Notes: generated by a model from the letters alone, not told the origin. A DNA stretch of 64,000 bases from Lawsonia intracellularis PHE/MN1-00 (GCF_000055945.1 NC_008011.1:434001-498000); one strand, 5' to 3'. Shown: positions 9,247 through 19,651, numbered from the stretch's first letter. Numbers and translations are program-made.

Positions 9247-9768
9247 ATGAAAGTCATTTTACGTTCTGATGTGGAAAACTTAGGCCGTCTTGGAGATATT
9301 GTTACAGTAAAATCAGGATATGGGCGAAACTACTTATTACCCCAAGGTCTTGCTATGCTTGTAACACCAGGAAACATGAAAGTATTTGAATTAGAATTTA
9401 AAAAGCTACAAGAACGAATGAATGATATACGTTCTAAAGCAGATGAATTAGCTAAACGTATTTCAGGATTAATTGTTACTGTACTCATGCGTGCTGGTGA
9501 TAATGATAAACTTTATGGCTCTGTTACTACAAGCATTATTGGTCATGCACTAGCAGAACAAGGTATAGATATTGATCGACGCCGTATTTTGCTTGATGCA
9601 CCTATTCGTACACTTGGACAACATACTGTACGCGTACGGCTACATGCTGATGTTATTGCAGAATTTATTGTAAATGTAGCCTCTGAAGAAAAACTGTATG
9701 ACGATACTCCAGACAGAACCGAAACAGAAGAATCTACAAAAGAACTCCAAGAAGAACACGCAGAGTAA
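9247..9768 (+). CDS. rplI: 50S ribosomal protein L9
   Basis: L9 binds 23S rRNA near the L1 stalk and reaches towards the neighbouring ribosome. The N-terminal domain begins MKVILRSDVENLGRLGDIV and includes GYGRNYLLPQGLA. A helical connector at about residues 45-75 leads to the C-terminal domain. At 173 residues it exceeds the usual 148-150 because of an acidic, Glu/Thr-rich tail of about 25 residues. That tail is encoded where the dnaB frame already overlaps. It completes the rpsF-rpsR-rplI cluster. Confidence 0.96.
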   Translation: MKVILRSDVENLGRLGDIVTVKSGYGRNYLLPQGLAMLVTPGNMKVFELEFKKLQERMNDIRSKADELAKRISGLIVTVLMRAGDNDKLYGSVTTSIIGHALAEQGIDIDRRRILLDAPIRTLGQHTVRVRLHADVIAEFIVNVASEEKLYDDTPDRTETEESTKELQEEHAE

Positions 9769-11194
9769 CTCTTCATCTCTTAATGTAAAAAATAAGAATG
9801 ATTCTTCCGTAAATCATGTATCACATGATTTGCTTCGTAGAGTTCCTCCGCATAATGTTGAGGCTGAACAAGCAGTTCTTGGTGGCATTTTTTTACGTAA
9901 TACTGTTTTTCATACATTAATAGATATTGTTAGAGCTGAAGATTTTTATATTCCCAGCCATCAAATTCTTTACACAACTTTTTGTGAGTTATATAGAAAA
10001 AGTGCACCTATTGACCTAGTCTCTGTAGCAGCTTTTCTAAATGACCAAGGGTTGCTTGAACAAGTTGGTGGTGCTTCCTATTTAGCAGAATTAGCACAAA
10101 CAGTAGTTAGTGGTGCTAATGCAGAATATTATGCAACAATAGTAAGAGATAAATCTCTTCATCGTACTCTTATTAATGCCTGTTCAACAATTATAACAAA
10201 CTGTTTTGATCCTTCTTGTAATGTAGATTCGCTTCTTGATGAGTCAGAACAAACTATTTTTTCTATCTCAGAGCGCACGGTAGGAAAAGCATTTAAAAGC
10301 TCTAAAGATCTTATTTCTAATGTCTTTCAAGAACTTGAAAAACGGTTTGAACGTAAAGAGCAAGTTACTGGAATCACAACAGGCTATAATAGGCTTGATA
10401 AACTCACAGCTGGTCTGCAACCTTCAGATCTTATTATTGTTGCTGCACGTCCATCTATGGGAAAAACTGCCTTTAGTTTAAATATGGCTATGCGTTCTGC
10501 TATCCAGCAAGGTACTCCTGTTGCTATTTACTCACTTGAAATGTCTATGAATCAACTTATGATGAGAATGTTATGTGCATGGGGTAAAGTTGATCTTTCT
10601 CATTTAAGACATGGATATCTAAATAGTGATGAGTGGAGTAGACTTTATCATGCTGCAGATGTTCTAGGACAAGCGCCTATATTTATTGATGATACACCAG
10701 CACTATCTCCTCTTGAGTTACGTGCAAGAACTCGTAGATTGAAAATAGAATCAGATGTTGGTCTTGTTGTTATTGATTATCTTCAACTTATGCGTGGTAA
10801 TAAACGTACTGATTCTCGTGAACAAGAAATTTCAGAAATTTCACGCTCACTTAAATCATTAGCAAAAGAAATCAATATTCCTGTGGTAGCATTGTCACAA
10901 TTAAATCGTAAACTTGAAGATCGGACAGATAAACGACCTCAACTCTCTGACTTACGTGAATCAGGAGCTATTGAGCAAGATGCAGATGTCATCATGTTTA
11001 TTTATAGAGATGAAGTCTACCATAAACAACAAGATAATGCTAAAAAAGGTACGGCAGAAATTATTATAGGTAAACAACGTAATGGACCTATTGGAACAGC
11101 TACACTTGCTTACCTTGCAAATTACACTGCATTTGAGGACTTAGAGCCTGGTCTTTCGGCTTCACCTTCTGAAACTTATAGCAACATAGCTTAA
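9698..11194 (+). CDS. dnaB: Replicative DNA helicase DnaB
   Basis: DnaB is the hexameric 5'-3' helicase that unwinds DNA at the replication fork and binds primase. Its N-terminal helical domain begins with RRVPPHNVEAEQAVLGG, and the RecA-like motor has Walker A ARPSMGKTA near residue 250 and Walker B LVVIDYLQLM near residue 360. The arginine-finger region IIGKQRNGPIG is at the C terminus. The only ATG start (9698) overlaps rplI by 71 bases and adds a Lys/Asn/Ser-rich leader of about 45 residues. A TTG at 9830 would instead give the usual N terminus. The start is therefore uncertain. Confidence 0.95.
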   Translation: MTILQTEPKQKNLQKNSKKNTQSNSSSLNVKNKNDSSVNHVSHDLLRRVPPHNVEAEQAVLGGIFLRNTVFHTLIDIVRAEDFYIPSHQILYTTFCELYRKSAPIDLVSVAAFLNDQGLLEQVGGASYLAELAQTVVSGANAEYYATIVRDKSLHRTLINACSTIITNCFDPSCNVDSLLDESEQTIFSISERTVGKAFKSSKDLISNVFQELEKRFERKEQVTGITTGYNRLDKLTAGLQPSDLIIVAARPSMGKTAFSLNMAMRSAIQQGTPVAIYSLEMSMNQLMMRMLCAWGKVDLSHLRHGYLNSDEWSRLYHAADVLGQAPIFIDDTPALSPLELRARTRRLKIESDVGLVVIDYLQLMRGNKRTDSREQEISEISRSLKSLAKEINIPVVALSQLNRKLEDRTDKRPQLSDLRESGAIEQDADVIMFIYRDEVYHKQQDNAKKGTAEIIIGKQRNGPIGTATLAYLANYTAFEDLEPGLSASPSETYSNIA

Positions 11195-11448
11195 TTCTAT
11201 AAGTTACCCATCATAATTTAAAAGTATTTGGTTAGTATTAGTTATTAAACAAACTGGAGCCTTACAATATCTTAAATTAATTAAAAAATGTTAACTGACT
11301 AACCTATATGATAATATATAAAACTTGATTAACTTAAAAACTAATTAACATATATAATATAATTCATTTAGATAAATAAATTATCACTCATTTTTTGATG
11401 GATATGCATCCTACTACTCTATCCTATTTTAACTAACCAAATTACAAT

Positions 11449-12039
11449 TTATTTATTTATCCATAAACTAAGATTAGTTGCAAACTCAGTTTCAGTATAT
11501 GTTGGTGTATTGTACATACCTGCAGATAACCTTTGACGTGAAGCTTCTGCTAAAATAATAGCTGCTGCAACAGAAACATTAAAACTTTGAACCATACCAT
11601 ACATAGGAATATAAAGTTCACTGTCAACTAATCCTGTAAGTTCTGGAGGGACGCCAGCATGTTCATTACCCATAATAATAGCTGTTGAACCAGTAAAATT
11701 ATGTGATAATAATGGTTGAGCTTGTGACGTACAACTTGTAGCAATTACTTTATAGTTATCCTCTTTTAACATTCTAATAAGTTTATTAGCAGACTGATGG
11801 TAGATAGTTTTTACCCACTTTTTTGCTGAAGCAGAACTTTTACTACCTAACTTTGGGAAAGGTGTATCTGTGTAATAAAGATGTATTGTATCAATGCCAA
11901 AAGCATCTGCACTACGATAAATAGCAGATACGTTATGTGGATCATGTATATTTGCTAATACAAGTGTCAAATTTTTTTGTCGTAACGAAAGGACATGTTT
12001 AATTTTTGCTAATCGTTCTGAAGTAATATTTTTTCCCAC
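11449..12039 (-). CDS. trmH: TrmH/SpoU family RNA 2'-O-methyltransferase
   Basis: These enzymes transfer a methyl group from SAM to a ribose 2'-hydroxyl, typically Gm18 of tRNA. The 196-residue protein has the three SPOUT trefoil-knot motifs. They are NVSAIYRSADAFG near residue 35, AIIMGNEHAGVPPEL near residue 138 and MVQSFNVSVAAAIILAE near residue 165. It is shorter than E. coli TrmH (229 residues) but keeps all motifs. It converges with dnaB across 254 bases and lies 49 bases downstream of the ABC-F gene on the same strand. Assignment as tRNA Gm18 methyltransferase is the most likely of the family's options. Confidence 0.85.
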   Translation of the reverse strand: MGKNITSERLAKIKHVLSLRQKNLTLVLANIHDPHNVSAIYRSADAFGIDTIHLYYTDTPFPKLGSKSSASAKKWVKTIYHQSANKLIRMLKEDNYKVIATSCTSQAQPLLSHNFTGSTAIIMGNEHAGVPPELTGLVDSELYIPMYGMVQSFNVSVAAAIILAEASRQRLSAGMYNTPTYTETEFATNLSLWINK

Positions 12040-12088
12040 ATATTTTCTCGCTTAAAATAAATTGCCTACTCAACATACAAAGTATTTT

Positions 12089-14086
12089 TTAGGAAATAGC
12101 TATACGTTGTTGTTCTAATGCATTAATTTCTAATTCAAGTTTTTCAAGCTTATCTATAATTCTGTCTGTTTGATCTTTTACTTCACTAAATTGCTTAAGA
12201 AGTTTTGCTGTTTCTATTCCACTTCCATGCCCTGCAGGAGTGGCTAATAGTTGTTCAAGATTATGCTGTTTTTCTAATAAAATAGAAAGCTCTTCTTCAA
12301 GACGTTTGTAAGCTATTTGCTTTGGCTTTATCGTATTATACAGTTCATTTCTCTTTTTAGCTTGTTCTCTTTTTAAACTTTTTAGTTCATCACGACTATA
12401 ACTAATAACGCTATTTTTTTTATTTTTTTGGGTAAGACAATTTTTTTGATTATCCTGAGTTTCAACTATTGTTACTTGCTTTAACCCCTGTTTTCTAGCT
12501 TCATCATACTGTAAAAAACCTTGCTCATATCGAGTAAGTCCTTCAGAAGAAAGAGCCCAAGCTTCGTCTGTTACATTAGAACATAAATAACGATCATGAG
12601 CTACAACAAGAAGAGTACCACTAAAATTACTAAGTGCATTAACAAGTGCTTCACGACTCTCTAAATCAAGATGATTTGTTGGTTCATCAAGAACTAAAAA
12701 GTTTGCTTTATTAAGAAAAAGAGACGCAAGTACAAGCCTAGCCTTTTCCCCACCAGAAAGCATTTGAATAGTGCGATCAAAATATCCTTGTCCAAGAAGA
12801 AATAATCCTAGAACACTCATAAGTTCTTCTTCTGTCATTTTAGGATCAGAAAGTCTCCTTATTTCTCCAAGGACTGTACCTGAAGTATTTAGTATTTCTG
12901 TCTGATGTTGGCTATAATAACCTAACCGTACCCCTGATCCTAGGGTTAGAGAACCTCCTGTAGATTTTAGTTGTCCTGCAATAATCTTGAGCAATGTTGA
13001 TTTTCCACAGCCATTAGGACCAACAAGTGCAATACGTTGACCATTTAAAAGACTAAACGTAAGAGAAGGCCATAATTGACGACCATCTGGAAAAGAAAAT
13101 GATAATGCTGCTGCAGAAAGAATAACTTTATCAGCCTTAAGAGGGGTTGGCCATATAAACTTAAGCTCTTTTCGCTTGATTTCAGGTTTATATTCTTCAA
13201 GCTCCTGTTCAAGCTTTTTTGCCATCTTTTGCCGAGACGATGCTTGGCGTGCCTTTGTAGCCTTAGCACCAAACCTTCTCACAAATTCCATTTTCCTTTC
13301 AATTTCATCTGTAATACGTTGTGTTTCTCGTGCTTTTTGTTCTTCAATTTCTTCACGTAACACCATAAATTGTGAAAATGTGAGTTTCCGAAAAACTGGC
13401 TTCAATCCACCAAGGTATAAAATATGTGTACCAACATTATCCATGAAAACCCTATCATGAGCTACAAATATGAGTATCCCTTTATATTCTCTTAAAAACT
13501 CTTCAAGCCACTCAACAGATTCAATATCAAGATGATTTGTTGGTTCATCTAATAAAAGAACATCTGCACCAGCAACTAAAACTCTAGCTAACTTTGCCCT
13601 TTCTCTCCAACCACCAGACAGTTTAGAAAGTGGTAAATCAAACATATTATCAGTAAAACCTAAACCAGAAAGAATCTCTTTTGCTTTATATTCAGGATGA
13701 TATCCATATAGAGTTTCAAGCTCTGTATGTTTTAAACTTAGCTCTGATAACTTCTTTGAATCATTTGCTTGAATAGCTTCTTCCCATGTAGCCCAAAAGT
13801 CATGCCAATCAGGTAGAACTTCAAGAACCCATGTAAGTAAAGAAACATCCAGAGCACTAGGAGCTAATTCTTGCTCTACATATCCTATACGAGTTCCTTT
13901 TGGAATAATCACTCTTCCAGAATCAGGTATATCAACTTCAGCAATAATACGTAATAACGTAGACTTACCACATCCATTTGGACCAGAAACACATAACCGA
14001 ATACCAGAATCAATATCTAACGAAAAATCTGAAAAGATATCTTGTCCACCAAAAGACTTAGAAAAATTTTGAATAGTAATTTTCAT
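12089..14086 (-). CDS. ABC-F family ATP-binding protein
   Basis: The 665-residue protein has two fused ABC ATPase domains and no membrane segments, as expected for ABC-F proteins that act on ribosomes. Each half has Walker A (GPNGCGKST), a signature loop (LSGGWRERAKLA and LSGGEKARLVLA) and Walker B with DEPTNHLD. A charged inter-domain linker at about residues 225-320 matches the P-site tRNA interaction motif region. The C-terminal roughly 90 residues, rich in Glu, Lys and Leu, look like a coiled coil as in Uup and YheS. It is followed downstream by trmH. Which ABC-F subfamily it belongs to is not settled here. Confidence 0.9.
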   Translation of the reverse strand: MKITIQNFSKSFGGQDIFSDFSLDIDSGIRLCVSGPNGCGKSTLLRIIAEVDIPDSGRVIIPKGTRIGYVEQELAPSALDVSLLTWVLEVLPDWHDFWATWEEAIQANDSKKLSELSLKHTELETLYGYHPEYKAKEILSGLGFTDNMFDLPLSKLSGGWRERAKLARVLVAGADVLLLDEPTNHLDIESVEWLEEFLREYKGILIFVAHDRVFMDNVGTHILYLGGLKPVFRKLTFSQFMVLREEIEEQKARETQRITDEIERKMEFVRRFGAKATKARQASSRQKMAKKLEQELEEYKPEIKRKELKFIWPTPLKADKVILSAAALSFSFPDGRQLWPSLTFSLLNGQRIALVGPNGCGKSTLLKIIAGQLKSTGGSLTLGSGVRLGYYSQHQTEILNTSGTVLGEIRRLSDPKMTEEELMSVLGLFLLGQGYFDRTIQMLSGGEKARLVLASLFLNKANFLVLDEPTNHLDLESREALVNALSNFSGTLLVVAHDRYLCSNVTDEAWALSSEGLTRYEQGFLQYDEARKQGLKQVTIVETQDNQKNCLTQKNKKNSVISYSRDELKSLKREQAKKRNELYNTIKPKQIAYKRLEEELSILLEKQHNLEQLLATPAGHGSGIETAKLLKQFSEVKDQTDRIIDKLEKLELEINALEQQRIAIS

Positions 14087-14089
14087 GTA

Positions 14090-14959
14090 TTATTCATCTA
14101 TATGTTGAACGTCAGCTTTCATTCTCTTGTTACGAGCAGCCTCTTGTTTTCGCTCACGGGTTCCTAATATTTTATATTTATTCCAAGAAGAAGAATGCTC
14201 TTGATGACGTGCAAAAATAAGAAATCCTGTATGAGCTATCATTCTATCTTCAGGTCTAATTCGATCAATAATAGGCTTCCAATGACGAATCAAAATTTCA
14301 CAAATCTCTATATTATCAAATGGACCATTATCTAAACCAAGTAAAAGTTCATTTATTTGGTTTGTAGTAGGTACAAAAAAAGCTAACGATGCTCCAGGAG
14401 ATACTGCCTTAGGAATAAATGTTAGGTATTCCCAGGGTGTTCTCACATCAAGAAATAAGGCATCAGCCCCTGTTACCTGACCAAAACCTTCTGATATATC
14501 TTGATGATGCATAGTTACATTATCTCCTAATCCAGCCCATTGTAAATTATGCTTTGCAAGAGTATAAAATTCTTCTCGTGCCTCAAAGGTGTGTACATGC
14601 CCAGTTGGGCCTGAAAACCATGATAATGCCATAGTTAAACTTCCTGAACCTGTGCCTGCCTCAATAACTGTTCTTCCTGGCCCAACACCAAGACGTATAC
14701 AAATATAACTTATATCTTTTGGATAAAGCACTTGTGTTTGTCTTTTAGTATTTCTAATAATATCATTAATAGTAGGTCGTTGAATGCAACAGGGTGTACC
14801 AAGTGTAGTAAAAATTTCAGTCCCATATGATGCATGTACAATGTCATCCACCTTAAGAATGCCATCTTGTGTATGTATATCCTGATTTTTTTCAATTCGA
14901 TAAAGTTTAGATTTACCTCTTGGTGTTATAATACAAACAAGATCTCCATATGCTGGCAT
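14090..14959 (-). CDS. trmI: tRNA (adenine-N1)-methyltransferase, TrmI type
   Basis: TrmI methylates A58 in the T loop of tRNA. The 289-residue protein has a small N-terminal beta domain followed by a Rossmann methyltransferase with the SAM-binding motif VIEAGTGSGSLTMALS near residue 118. DALFLDVRTPWEYL near residue 165 is the typical catalytic-domain segment. An AAAGGAAA site precedes the ATG. It ends 3 bases before the ABC-F start on the same strand, so trmI, the ABC-F gene and trmH probably form one operon linked to translation. Confidence 0.88.
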   Translation of the reverse strand: MPAYGDLVCIITPRGKSKLYRIEKNQDIHTQDGILKVDDIVHASYGTEIFTTLGTPCCIQRPTINDIIRNTKRQTQVLYPKDISYICIRLGVGPGRTVIEAGTGSGSLTMALSWFSGPTGHVHTFEAREEFYTLAKHNLQWAGLGDNVTMHHQDISEGFGQVTGADALFLDVRTPWEYLTFIPKAVSPGASLAFFVPTTNQINELLLGLDNGPFDNIEICEILIRHWKPIIDRIRPEDRMIAHTGFLIFARHQEHSSSWNKYKILGTRERKQEAARNKRMKADVQHIDE

Positions 14960-15123
14960 ATAATTTCCTTTTAATACTTACTATATAAAATTTAATTCTA
15001 CTATGTAGTCATACAAGGTATAAAACAAGTTCCTAGAATATATAAAGCCTTATACCTTGCTAATAAGGCTTAACAATACTATCTTAAAAAATTATTTCCA
15101 TTCTAAGTAGTGAGGGGAAAATT

Positions 15124-17136
15124 GTGAAGAAATTTTTTATTATACTATTTGTTATTATTATTCTACTTATATCAGGTATCGCCATATTCATATATACCAA
15201 TAAAGATAAAATTACGTTAGCTATTTCAAAGGCTGTTGAGTCTGCCACAGGACAACCACTTTACACAGATAGTATACCAAGTCTTTCTTTTTTCCCCACC
15301 CCTGGGATTGAACTTGGAAAATCCTCTTGGGGAAACCCTGATACTAATGAAATTTCTGTAGAGCTAATAAAGTGTGTCTTTAGATTTTCTCTCTTAAAAT
15401 TATTTACTGGTACTATTGCTATTGATGAAATATTTTTTGAACAACCTTCCATTATTATACAAAAGAAAAATGCACAAAATAAAAAAATACAATCTACAGC
15501 TGCAGTAACTTCAACTAATGCCATTAATCCTCAAGAAGATAAAAAAGCATCCTTTCAACTTCCAGAAATAAGTATTTCCTCTGTCACCATAAAAGATGGG
15601 ATGTTAAAATTTTTTGATGGACGTAAACAGATAATACTTACCGGACTACAATTAACTGCAAAAAATATTTATCCTCAAAGCACAGGTAAAATTTCTATAC
15701 ATACTCAAGCGTTATTTCAACCAGAAAATATTTCCTTTGTAACAGAAGGGAATGTATCAATTATTCTTGATAAAAATATACTTTCTATAGAACATATAAA
15801 ATTTATTATTAATCCTAAAACTGGATTAACAGTCTCAACTCCCATAACTATAGAAGGAAATGGACGCTACCTTTTTGATAAAAATTTGTTAGAAAAATCA
15901 GATATACAAGTAAAACTAGATCAATTTAAAATAAATGCTAATGGTTCGTTAGAACTTAATAAACTTCAAGGAACAGCAGTAATTAATGCGTCTGGTTCAT
16001 TAAAAAAACTTGCTAGCACCTTAGGAATGATGCTTATCACTCCTGAAACAAAAATTTTTGAGAACTTCTCTGCTCAAAGTAAAGTACAAGTTAATGGACA
16101 ATATATTCAACTAACAGATCTCAAAATTATGCTTGATGATAGCCAAGTTACCGGAAAGCTAGCTCTAAATCTTCCTAATAAACTTTCTGGAAATCTTTCC
16201 CTAACAACTATTAATCTTGATCAATACCTACCTATATCTTTTGCTAAACATACACCAGTAACAAAAAATCTAATACAAACATCATCTGTAACTACTGCTC
16301 AACATACTATAAAAAACACTCAACAACAAACAATCTCTTCTTCACTTCCAACATTAGATCTTAAGTTAACTGCTGATAGTATTATTATATCTAAATTACA
16401 TATAGAAAAATTAAATAGTCAACTACATGGTAATCCATCAAATTATGTCCTTGATCCATGTACTTTTATTTTTTACGAAAGTCCTATTTCTGTAAAAGGA
16501 AAAGGAAATCTTACTGCATCTAACCCAAGATATGAAGCAACAATTACAGGCTCACATATTAATCTTACATCCCTTCTTAGTGATATTTCTAAAACAGCTA
16601 TAATCAAAAAAGGTACTGTTGATCTGTCTGCAGAAATAACAACCACAGGATCAAATAGTATACAGTTAAAGCAAACATTAAATGGTAAAGCCACTATTGA
16701 AGGAAAAGATATTAATATTCAATTTGGTGCATTACCTGTCCAAAGCCCAGAACTTACTCGGATATCACAACAACCCTTCACAGAACTTAATGGAAAATTA
16801 AAAGCTGTTAATGGAACTATTAATATAGAACAATTTATTCTTAAAGGAACTCCAGTTGCTGCAGCAGCAAATGGTTCAATTTTACTTCCTAATAACACTA
16901 TGAAAATTAATGTTGATATTGCTGTAAAAGATACTGTTATTCCACTTCATATATATGGTGACTTATCAAACCCATCATATCGAGTTGACCCTGCAAGACT
17001 ATTACAAGGTGCTATAACAAAGATACTTAATAAAAAAGAAAAGGATATTTTTGATAAGCTTCCTTTACCCCAAAATGCAAAAGAGTCTATTCAAAATACA
17101 GCAGAAAAAGTCTTTAACAAAATTTTCGGCCGATAA
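15124..17136 (+). CDS. AsmA-family envelope protein
   Basis: This 670-residue protein starts at a GTG preceded by GAGGGG. A single N-terminal membrane helix (about residues 3-25) anchors a large, beta-strand-rich periplasmic region with alternating hydrophobic pattern and a low-complexity Thr/Gln/Ser linker near residue 395. The C-terminal third resembles the AsmA C-terminal domain (GKATIEGKDINIQFGALPV and the final D-P-A-R-L-L segment). AsmA-like proteins are proposed to bridge the periplasm and support lipid transport to the outer membrane. It stands alone and converges with mgtE. The family call is good; the exact role is unknown. Confidence 0.82.
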   Translation: MKKFFIILFVIIILLISGIAIFIYTNKDKITLAISKAVESATGQPLYTDSIPSLSFFPTPGIELGKSSWGNPDTNEISVELIKCVFRFSLLKLFTGTIAIDEIFFEQPSIIIQKKNAQNKKIQSTAAVTSTNAINPQEDKKASFQLPEISISSVTIKDGMLKFFDGRKQIILTGLQLTAKNIYPQSTGKISIHTQALFQPENISFVTEGNVSIILDKNILSIEHIKFIINPKTGLTVSTPITIEGNGRYLFDKNLLEKSDIQVKLDQFKINANGSLELNKLQGTAVINASGSLKKLASTLGMMLITPETKIFENFSAQSKVQVNGQYIQLTDLKIMLDDSQVTGKLALNLPNKLSGNLSLTTINLDQYLPISFAKHTPVTKNLIQTSSVTTAQHTIKNTQQQTISSSLPTLDLKLTADSIIISKLHIEKLNSQLHGNPSNYVLDPCTFIFYESPISVKGKGNLTASNPRYEATITGSHINLTSLLSDISKTAIIKKGTVDLSAEITTTGSNSIQLKQTLNGKATIEGKDINIQFGALPVQSPELTRISQQPFTELNGKLKAVNGTINIEQFILKGTPVAAAANGSILLPNNTMKINVDIAVKDTVIPLHIYGDLSNPSYRVDPARLLQGAITKILNKKEKDIFDKLPLPQNAKESIQNTAEKVFNKIFGR

Positions 17137-17157
17137 TATAACTTTTTAAACATTGCA

Positions 17158-18531
17158 TCATAATAAAAAAAGAGTTGCAAGACCAAGAAAAATAAAAAAA
17201 CCAAAACTATCTGTTATAGCTGTGAGAAAAATACTAGAAGCTTGAGCAGGATCACGCCCTATATAACGGAAGAAAAGAGGAATAGCTCCCCCTGCAAGGG
17301 ATCCTGCAACCATATCCGTCATAAGAGCACCACCCATTACACAACCCAATACAACATTTTGTGTCATCCACATTACAATAACTGAAACAAAAAGCCCCAT
17401 AATTAACCCTGAAGTAATACCTATTTTACCTTCTCGAAAAACAGCAAGCCATGCTCTTTTAACTTCAAAACGTTCTGTTGCAAGTTGACGAATCATAACA
17501 GCTAATGCCTGCTGACCTGTATTACCTGCTTGGTTAGCAACCATAGGCATTAAGACTGCCAAAATAGCCATATGTGCAATCGAACCCTCAAATAAATAAA
17601 CAACAAATGCAGACAATGCAGAAGTTAACATATTAACAATAAGCCAAGGTAATCGCATAAAAACAGATACATACCATGGGGTATCTACGGTTTCATCCTG
17701 GCCTGCCCCTACCATTCCTAAAAGATCAGAACTTGCTTCATCTTGAATGATATCAATAATATCATCATATGTAGCAACACCAAGAAGATGGCCTTCATAG
17801 TCAATAACAGGTATAGCCATCAAGTTATAATGACTAATTTCCTTAGCAACATCATGTTTATCAGTGTCATAATAAGCAACAATAAGATCTTGATGCTTTA
17901 AAGCATGCTGTAATACAGTTCCAGGTTTTAATAACATTAAATCCCTTAAAGAAAGAACACCAACAAGTCTACTTTCTTCATCAATAACATATGCATAATA
18001 AATAATTTCTTTATACTCTATAGTAGTACGAATTTGTGTAATAGCTTCATCAACAGTAATGTCTTGTTTAAACATAGACACTTCTGTATTCATAATCCCG
18101 CCTGCTGTATTTGGGTCAAATGATAACAGCTTGCGAAGTTCTTCTGCATCTTTTTCAACAAGGTTATCTAATAATGCATCCCTATGCTCCTTATCTATTT
18201 CATCAAGAACATCTGTTGCATCATCAGGAGACATTTCTGAAATAATTTTAGCTGCATCTGCAGGATCAAGATGTTCTAATATATCTCCAGCTACATCCTC
18301 ACTCAACTCTGCAAGAGCTTCTGCTGCTTCCTCTACAGGAAGATTTTGTACTAAAGAAAGTTGTTTCTCAGTAGAGAGTGTTTCTAAGTATTCAGCTATA
18401 TCTGCTGGATGTATAAAGTCTTTATTATTCTTTAAATGATTTAATGAAATTGCTACTGCTGTATAATCAGTTAGTCGAGAAATATTCTCCCTAGTTAAAC
18501 TATGTGGACGTATTTTATGAGACAATTTCAT
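17158..18531 (-). CDS. mgtE: Magnesium transporter MgtE
   Basis: MgtE is a homodimeric Mg2+ channel gated by intracellular Mg2+. The 457-residue protein has the expected order. An N-terminal superhelical domain of about 130 residues is rich in acidic pairs (LEHLDPADAAKIISEM). Two CBS domains follow at about 135-255. Five transmembrane helices occupy about 285-457, with the pore segment PMVANQAGNTGQQ near residue 340 and the acidic helix MTDMVAGSLAGG near 410. A GAGAG site precedes the ATG. It is monocistronic, convergent with the AsmA-like gene and divergent from nadC. Confidence 0.94.
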   Translation of the reverse strand: MKLSHKIRPHSLTRENISRLTDYTAVAISLNHLKNNKDFIHPADIAEYLETLSTEKQLSLVQNLPVEEAAEALAELSEDVAGDILEHLDPADAAKIISEMSPDDATDVLDEIDKEHRDALLDNLVEKDAEELRKLLSFDPNTAGGIMNTEVSMFKQDITVDEAITQIRTTIEYKEIIYYAYVIDEESRLVGVLSLRDLMLLKPGTVLQHALKHQDLIVAYYDTDKHDVAKEISHYNLMAIPVIDYEGHLLGVATYDDIIDIIQDEASSDLLGMVGAGQDETVDTPWYVSVFMRLPWLIVNMLTSALSAFVVYLFEGSIAHMAILAVLMPMVANQAGNTGQQALAVMIRQLATERFEVKRAWLAVFREGKIGITSGLIMGLFVSVIVMWMTQNVVLGCVMGGALMTDMVAGSLAGGAIPLFFRYIGRDPAQASSIFLTAITDSFGFFIFLGLATLFLL

Positions 18532-18760
18532 ATTACTCTCAGATAATAAACTTAATCTTTTAGGGCATCCAAAACTGCTTGACGAAAATTGCCATGATAC
18601 TTAATTTTAATGATTCTTATTAACTATAAAAAGTACTATTATAGTTTCAATTCTTAATCTGTTTCTAAGCAAAGTTAGGGTATATGATCCAACTTCCTAT
18701 CCGGCAAGAAAAATTTTTATAAATATAATCTCTAGTCTTAATTATAAGTAAAAAAATTAT

Positions 18761-19651
18761 ATGCATTGCCCAACATTTTCAAAATACTTTCAAGGTAAAC
18801 CTTATAATCTTCTTATAACAATGCTCAAATTAGCTCTTGAAGAAGACGGGATAGATTTTACTTCAAAAGGAATATTTTCTTCCACAGAACAAATCCATAC
18901 ACAAATTATTGCTAAAGAACAGACATGTGTTTCAGGACTGCCTGTTATCCCTATTATTATGCAATTATCTTCTCTTACTCATAATGACTATGTATTAAAT
19001 ATCCTTGTAGATGAAGGTCAAGAAGTTCCTATAAATACACCTATAGCAGAGATTATTGGCCCTGCCTTTACTATACTCCAAACAGAAAGGACTATACTGA
19101 ATTTTATTAGTCATCTCTCTGGGATCACAACTACTACTAAAAAATATGTTAATGCTCTTAAAGGCTCTGATATTATACTATTAGATACTCGCAAGACTCT
19201 GCCTGGATTACGTTATCCAGATAAATATGCTGTTCTGTGTGGTGGTGGCATGAATCATAGATGTAATCTAGAAGAATTATTACTAATAAAGGACAACCAT
19301 ATTGATAAAGCTGGTTCATTAACAAATGCAGTTAAATCATTACGTAACACATATAACCCTTGTCCGCCTATTGAAGTAGAATGTCGAAACCATAGTGAAG
19401 TCATTGAAGCTGTTGAATGCCAAGTTAACCGTATTATGCTTGATAATATGTCTATAGATACTCTTTGCTCATCACTTATGGTTATCCCTAAATCTATTCA
19501 AGTAGAAGTAAGTGGAGGTATTACTCTTAATAATCTCAAAAATATTGTAACTAGCCAATATAAGCCTCACTATGTCTCTGTAGGATGTATTACAAACTCT
19601 GCATCAGCTGCTGATTTTAGCATGCGTGTTATAAGGGAGAAAAGGGTATGA
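18761..19651 (+). CDS. nadC: Nicotinate-nucleotide pyrophosphorylase (quinolinate phosphoribosyltransferase)
   Basis: NadC condenses quinolinate with PRPP to give nicotinate mononucleotide, the third step of de novo NAD synthesis. The 296-residue protein contains TERTILNFISHLSGI near residue 108, LDTRKTLPGLR near residue 142, the LLIKDNH segment near residue 177 and the late IQVEVSGGI motif. It is the first gene of nadC-nadA-nadB and overlaps nadA by four bases (ATGA), which indicates translational coupling. No good ribosome binding site precedes the ATG. Confidence 0.95.
   Translation: MHCPTFSKYFQGKPYNLLITMLKLALEEDGIDFTSKGIFSSTEQIHTQIIAKEQTCVSGLPVIPIIMQLSSLTHNDYVLNILVDEGQEVPINTPIAEIIGPAFTILQTERTILNFISHLSGITTTTKKYVNALKGSDIILLDTRKTLPGLRYPDKYAVLCGGGMNHRCNLEELLLIKDNHIDKAGSLTNAVKSLRNTYNPCPPIEVECRNHSEVIEAVECQVNRIMLDNMSIDTLCSSLMVIPKSIQVEVSGGITLNNLKNIVTSQYKPHYVSVGCITNSASAADFSMRVIREKRV

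Noticed and set aside
18059-18439. Open frame of 126 codons antisense to mgtE
   Set aside because: Ser/Ala-rich shadow of the acidic helical repeats of MgtE; no family pattern.
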